A stretch of 33,734 nt of DNA, taken from an uncultured Eubacteriales bacterium (GTDB taxonomy: Bacteria; Bacillota; Clostridia; Christensenellales; Aristaeellaceae). The stretch covers positions 1 through 33,734 of the forward strand of contig CADBCY010000034.1 in NCBI GenBank assembly GCA_902793325.1. The letters run 5' to 3'. Shown here in pieces: positions 30,654 to 33,734 of this stretch. Under the pieces are notes generated by a model, which did not search any database, was not told where the DNA came from, and saw nothing but the letters and a program-made list of their open reading frames with translations. The position numbers were made by a program, and so were the translations under genes. The stretch's first letter is position 1. Each line of letters begins with the position of its first letter.

Positions 30654-30682
30654 TTGACACCGCGGCCCGAGGGGGTTACAAT
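30654..30682 (+). promoter_or_regulatory. Promoter of the acyltransferase gene
   Basis: TTGACA (30654-30659), 17 GC-rich bases, then TACAAT (30677-30682). The transcript should start near 30689, which excludes upstream in-frame start codons of the acyltransferase. Confidence 0.8.
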
Positions 30683-30725
30683 GATGGACGATACCGGTTT
30701 TCGTTGGCTTTTACGGGAAGGATGG

Positions 30726-31952
30726 ATGAGTGTGCGCGCGTCCAGGAAGAGGCGGTCGACCCCGTCGCCCCGATACGCCGCCGCGGCGGACCTGCTGCGG
30801 GTGCTGTGCGTGTTCATGGTGGCCTGGTTCCACATCTGGCAGCAGTCCTGGCTGAGCCCGGTGCTGCGGGTGGGCGGCTTCACCCTGAACCTGACCGCCC
30901 AGGTGCGGGCGGGATACATGTTCGTGGATCTGATGCTGCTGCTCAGCGGCTTTCTGTGCTACCTGCCCTATGCCCGGGGCAAGGAGTACGGCACGGGCGA
31001 GTTCTACGCGCGCCGCGCGCTGCGGATACTGCCCAGCTACTGGTTCTGCCTGGCGGTGATGCTGGCCATGGCGCTGCTGACCCCCGGCTTTTGCGACCCG
31101 GGGCGGTTGATGAAGGACCTGCTGCTGCACCTGGGCTTCGCGCACAACCTGTTTCCCGAGAGCTACACCATGACCCGCCTGAACGTGGTGCTGTGGACGC
31201 TGGCGGTGGAGGTGCAGTTCTACCTGCTGCTGCCCGCCCTGGCACCGGTGTTCCGGAAGCACCCGCTGATCACCTGGCTGGCGATGACCCTCGCGGCGTT
31301 CTGCTTCCGCTACCGGTGGACGATGTTCTATACCGACACCACGCTGTACATCAACCGCCTGCCCAACATGCTGGACCTGTACGCCACGGGCATGCTGGCG
31401 GCGCACTTTTATCCCCGGCTGGCGAAGATCCGCAGGCGCCGCGCGCTGGTGGCGACGCTGGCCACGGTGGCGATGATCGCCGGGCTGTGGGGCATCTGGC
31501 ACATCGTCGCGGTGCAGGCGCGGGTGAGCGGCTACGAGGCCCTGCACAACGGCCAGTTGACGCGGCGCTTTCCGCTGGCGGTGTGCGGCGGGCTGTTCCT
31601 GCTGGGCGGCAGCCTGAGCTTCCGCCCGGTGCGCGCGCTCTGCTCGAACCCCCCGGTGCGCTGGCTGTCGGGTATTTCCTACAACTATTTCATCTGGCAC
31701 CAGTGGCTGGCGGTGCAGTTCAAGAAGTGGCGCATCCCGCCCTATCTGGCCGAAGCCGACCCCAACCAGGTGGGCGAGCAGCCCTGGCAGCTTCGCTACA
31801 CGCTGCTGTGCTTCGCGGCGGCGCTGCTGGTCGCCGTGGCGGTGACCTATCTCATCGAACGGCCCTGCGCGCGCCTCGGCCGGCGCTGGCTGGAGGCCGA
31901 AAAAACGGACGGGGCCGTTCCCGAAGAAACGGTTCCGCCCGCCGACGGGTAG
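30726..31952 (+). CDS. Acyltransferase-3 family membrane protein (OafA-like)
   Basis: A 408-residue integral membrane acyltransferase with about ten helices. The family marks are present: RRALRILPSYWFCL (the R-x10-type arginine motif after the second helix), VVLWTLAVEVQFYLLLP (the E-x-Q-F-Y motif) and a His in the first helix (MVAWFHIWQQSW). Such proteins transfer acetyl or similar groups to sugars, peptidoglycan or antibiotics at the membrane. I set the start at ATG 30726, behind GGGAAGG (short spacing) and downstream of the predicted transcript start; a GTG six bases later has better spacing. It converges with the next gene, three bases apart. Neighbouring sugar genes suggest polysaccharide O-acylation. 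Confidence 0.88.
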   Translation: MSVRASRKRRSTPSPRYAAAADLLRVLCVFMVAWFHIWQQSWLSPVLRVGGFTLNLTAQVRAGYMFVDLMLLLSGFLCYLPYARGKEYGTGEFYARRALRILPSYWFCLAVMLAMALLTPGFCDPGRLMKDLLLHLGFAHNLFPESYTMTRLNVVLWTLAVEVQFYLLLPALAPVFRKHPLITWLAMTLAAFCFRYRWTMFYTDTTLYINRLPNMLDLYATGMLAAHFYPRLAKIRRRRALVATLATVAMIAGLWGIWHIVAVQARVSGYEALHNGQLTRRFPLAVCGGLFLLGGSLSFRPVRALCSNPPVRWLSGISYNYFIWHQWLAVQFKKWRIPPYLAEADPNQVGEQPWQLRYTLLCFAAALLVAVAVTYLIERPCARLGRRWLEAEKTDGAVPEETVPPADG

Positions 31953-31955
31953 GAT

Positions 31956-32477
31956 TCAGCGAAACTTCTCCAGCAGCTCCCGCACCTCCCGGGACCGCAG
32001 CAGCCCGCGCGCCAGCAGCGCCGACGCGATGATACCGAAGGCCCCCTGCGCGAGGTTGCCGGGCACCTCCGGCAGCGCGCCCACGCCGTAGCCCAGGCAC
32101 ACCGCGGTATAGCCCAGGTAACCCAGCACCATGATGAGCTCCCCGCACAGCCCGCCGAGCAGCCTGCCCGCGGCGGGTCGGGCGGGGAGCTTGCGCGCGA
32201 TCAGCCCCGCCACCAGCGCCGTCGCGGCCTTGATGACCAGCGTGCCGGGGGCGTAGGCCGGATAGCCCGCCAACAGGTCCGCCAGCATCGAGCCCAGTCC
32301 CGCTGCCGCCGCACCCCAGTACGGCCCCAGCAGGAACGCGCTCAGCAGCGCGATGGCGTCGCCGGCGTTGATGTACCCGCCGGTGGGCGAGGGGATGCGA
32401 ATGATCATCGTCGCCACGCATACCAGCGCCGCGAACAGCGCCGTCAGCACGATGCGAAGGGTATGTCGGTCGCCCAT
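31956..32477 (-). CDS. ECF transporter S component
   Basis: A 173-residue membrane protein with five to six helices, matching the substrate-binding S subunit of energy-coupling factor vitamin transporters (ALFAALVCVATMIIRIP, GYINAGDAIALLSAFLLGPYWGAAAAGLGSMLADL, YAPGTLVIKA). S components bind a vitamin or metal at picomolar to nanomolar strength and borrow the shared EcfAAT module, which is not in this window. The substrate cannot be told; no vitamin riboswitch was recognised upstream. The ATG at 32477 has only a weak GGGAAG eight bases upstream. A promoter with an inverted repeat lies just before it. Confidence 0.85.
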   Translation of the reverse strand: MGDRHTLRIVLTALFAALVCVATMIIRIPSPTGGYINAGDAIALLSAFLLGPYWGAAAAGLGSMLADLLAGYPAYAPGTLVIKAATALVAGLIARKLPARPAAGRLLGGLCGELIMVLGYLGYTAVCLGYGVGALPEVPGNLAQGAFGIIASALLARGLLRSREVRELLEKFR

Positions 32478-32513
32478 GGAATCGCTTCCCTTCCGTTTGG
32501 TTTAATGGGTTGT

Positions 32514-32548
32514 ATCATAGCACGCAAAATGCCTATCATAAAGATAGG
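32514..32548 (-). promoter_or_regulatory. Promoter with overlapping inverted repeat, ECF S component
   Basis: On the minus strand TATGAT (32519-32514), a 17-base spacer and a poor TTTATG -35 (32542-32537), which falls in the loop of an inverted repeat CCTATC-ataaa-GATAGG (32532-32548). A repressor site is possible. Confidence 0.5.
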
Positions 32549-32590
32549 TAAATGAAAGCTTCCGATAAGCTTTGGTTAACAGACGTGACG

Positions 32591-32619
32591 AAAGCGCGCC
32601 CCGCGGGGCGCGCTTTTTC
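32591..32619. terminator. Palindromic terminator after the glycosyltransferase
   Basis: A perfect 26-base palindrome (32591-32616; half-site AAAGCGCGCCCCG). On the plus strand it ends in TTTTT; on the minus strand, the direction of the glycosyltransferase, it ends in TTTCG. It lies about 10 bases after the minus-strand stop. Confidence 0.7.
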
Positions 32620-32626
32620 GCGGAGG

Positions 32627-33574
32627 CTACCGATCCTCCCGCAGCCGGGTGCGCAGCCGGTCCTCGCAGCGGTGGAGCTCCATCTCGAAGTCCTGCCGGT
32701 TCTTCTGCGTCATGGTCTGTAGCTGCATGCCCGAGAAGAAGGCCTGCAGCGCGGCGATGACCGTGAAGCCGCAGACGATCAGCGTCGGGAAGTTGGGCAC
32801 CCGCCCCGTGCGGATGTAGGTCGCCAGCACCGGGATGAAGAACACCAGCGCGAGGATCAGCAGCAGCAGCGCCAGCGCGCTGAAGAACATGAACGGCCGG
32901 TAGTTCTTGGACAGCCGCACGATGGTGCCGATGACCCGCAGGCCGTCGCTGTAGGTGTTCAGCTTGGACTGGCTGCCCTCCGGCCGGTCGCGGTACTCGA
33001 TGACCACGCTCTCGATGTACATATTCTTGTCCAGGGCGTGAATGGTCATCTCCGTCTCGATCTCAAACCCCTTGGACAGTACCGGGAACGTCTTTACGAA
33101 CGAGTAGCTGAACGCGCGGTAGCCGGTCATGATGTCCTTCACGTCGGCACGGAACAGTGTGTTGATGCCCCAGCGCACCAGGGAGTTGCCGAAGTTGTGG
33201 AAGGGCCGCTTGTTCTCCTGGAAGTAGGTGGAGGAGAGCCGGTCGCCCACCACCATGTCCGCATGGCGCTCCAGCACCAGGTTCACCATCTCGCGGCCGT
33301 ATTGGGCGGGATAGGTGTCGTCGCCGTCCACCATGATATAGGCCTCGGCGTCGATCTCCCGGAACATCCTGCGGATGACGTTGCCCTTGCCCTGCATGTA
33401 CTCCTGCCGCACCACCGCGCCGGCCTTCCGGGCGATCTCCCCGGTGCCGTCGGTGGAGTTGTTGTCGTACACGTAGACGGTCGCCTCCGGCAGCGCCTGC
33501 CGCCAGTCCGCCACCACCTTGGCGATGGTCTGCGCCTCGTTGTAGCAGGGTACCAGCACCGCGATGTGATCCAC
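32627..33574 (-). CDS. Family 2 glycosyltransferase (polyprenyl-phosphate sugar synthase-like)
   Basis: A 315-residue GT2 enzyme. The N-terminal GT-A domain (residues 1-220) has VLVPCYNEAQTI, DNNSTDGT, and the metal-binding MVDGDDTYP (DxD region), followed by MTGYRAFSYSF, close to dolichyl- or undecaprenyl-phosphate mannose/glucose synthases. Two membrane helices (about 228-250 and 262-285) anchor it, with a charged tail. It should load a sugar onto a lipid carrier at the cytoplasmic face, feeding surface glycan or glycosylation. The start is GTG at 33574 with AAAGGAGG eight bases upstream and a promoter 37 bases upstream. It appears monocistronic. Confidence 0.92.
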   Translation of the reverse strand: MDHIAVLVPCYNEAQTIAKVVADWRQALPEATVYVYDNNSTDGTGEIARKAGAVVRQEYMQGKGNVIRRMFREIDAEAYIMVDGDDTYPAQYGREMVNLVLERHADMVVGDRLSSTYFQENKRPFHNFGNSLVRWGINTLFRADVKDIMTGYRAFSYSFVKTFPVLSKGFEIETEMTIHALDKNMYIESVVIEYRDRPEGSQSKLNTYSDGLRVIGTIVRLSKNYRPFMFFSALALLLLILALVFFIPVLATYIRTGRVPNFPTLIVCGFTVIAALQAFFSGMQLQTMTQKNRQDFEMELHRCEDRLRTRLREDR

Positions 33575-33610
33575 GTCCCTTCCTCCTTTGCGCGCGCGTT
33601 TGTACTATGT

Positions 33611-33639
33611 ATTATAATCTGTAATCGCCGGGGCTGCAA
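33611..33639 (-). promoter_or_regulatory. Promoter of the glycosyltransferase gene
   Basis: On the minus strand TTGCAG (33639-33634), a 17-base spacer and consensus TATAAT (33616-33611). Confidence 0.7.
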
Positions 33640-33734
33640 GAGCGAAAAGGGCGGGGCGAATGATTTTCGTGGAGGAGGGGAGAAAAGGGGCGAAAAGGCG
33701 AAGGGAGGAGGGGGTGGGAGGAGGAATGTTCGTG
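33640..33734 (+). other. Purine-rich end of the window
   Basis: The plus strand is almost pure G and A from about 33671 on, with several GGAGG-like runs and an ATG at 33729. It may be a leader or the start of a plus-strand gene cut by the window edge; nothing can be assigned. Confidence 0.3.

Noticed and set aside
30597-30725. Longer acyltransferase starting at 30597 or at 30681
   Set aside because: Those starts lie upstream of or within the strong promoter 30654-30682, so they would not be in the mRNA.

Overview
The window is GC-rich DNA of a low-redundancy, gene-dense bacterium. Strong AAGGAGG-type ribosome binding sites, sigma-A-like promoters, frequent GTG/TTG starts, an M-box riboswitch and secreted BspA-like leucine-rich-repeat proteins all point to a Bacillota (Clostridia) genome. 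The high GC and protein style suggest a gut or rumen lineage such as Christensenellales; that placement is inference. I see no rRNA, tRNA, CRISPR array, transposase or phage gene, so this looks like chromosomal backbone plus lineage-specific genes.

Layout. (1) 71-5812, minus: an oligopeptide ABC transporter operon in the order oppB-oppC-oppD-oppF-oppA, with a promoter at 5784-5812 and a terminator at 71-93. (2) 5860-11130, minus: a small XRE-type regulator followed by two membrane-bound c-di-GMP enzymes, one with a periplasmic solute-binding sensor, a dead GGDEF and an intact EAL, the other with GGDEF, a Cys-rich PAS-like region, a degenerate GGDEF and EAL. (3) 11167-12439, plus: a membrane/zinc-ribbon/TPR protein, divergent from the regulator. 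(4) 12473-15188, minus: a secreted protein with leucine-rich repeats, a Ser-Ala-Ser-Pro linker, an Ig-like domain and a caspase-like peptidase. (5) 15412-23110, plus: a four-gene envelope operon of an FxLYD-like secreted protein, a DUF308/HdeD-like membrane protein, an MMPL/RND exporter and a 1409-residue secreted heptad-repeat protein with an unusual acidic plus lysine-rich middle. (6) 23198-25408, plus: a cytosolic sugar-binding-fold/GGDEF protein. (7) 25419-27420, minus: a three-gene unit of a tiny Cys-rich protein, an unknown 177-residue protein and a 7-TM GGDEF protein. (8) 27475-29479, minus: mgtE under an M-box Mg2+ riboswitch with a terminator and a further long structured leader. (9) 29503-33639: surface polysaccharide and transport genes: UDP-glucuronate 4-epimerase-like enzyme, acyltransferase-3, ECF-type S component, and a GT2 polyprenyl-phosphate-sugar synthase-like glycosyltransferase.

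How they may work together: four c-di-GMP turnover proteins with different sensors sit within 21 kb, interleaved with large secreted adhesion/peptidase-type proteins, an MMPL exporter and polysaccharide genes. This fits a locus for surface remodelling in response to nutrients, but no c-di-GMP riboswitch or PilZ domain was seen that would directly connect the signal to the surface genes. The best candidates for undescribed biology are the MMPL/heptad operon, the secreted LRR-Ig-caspase, and the Cys-rich/177-residue/GGDEF unit.
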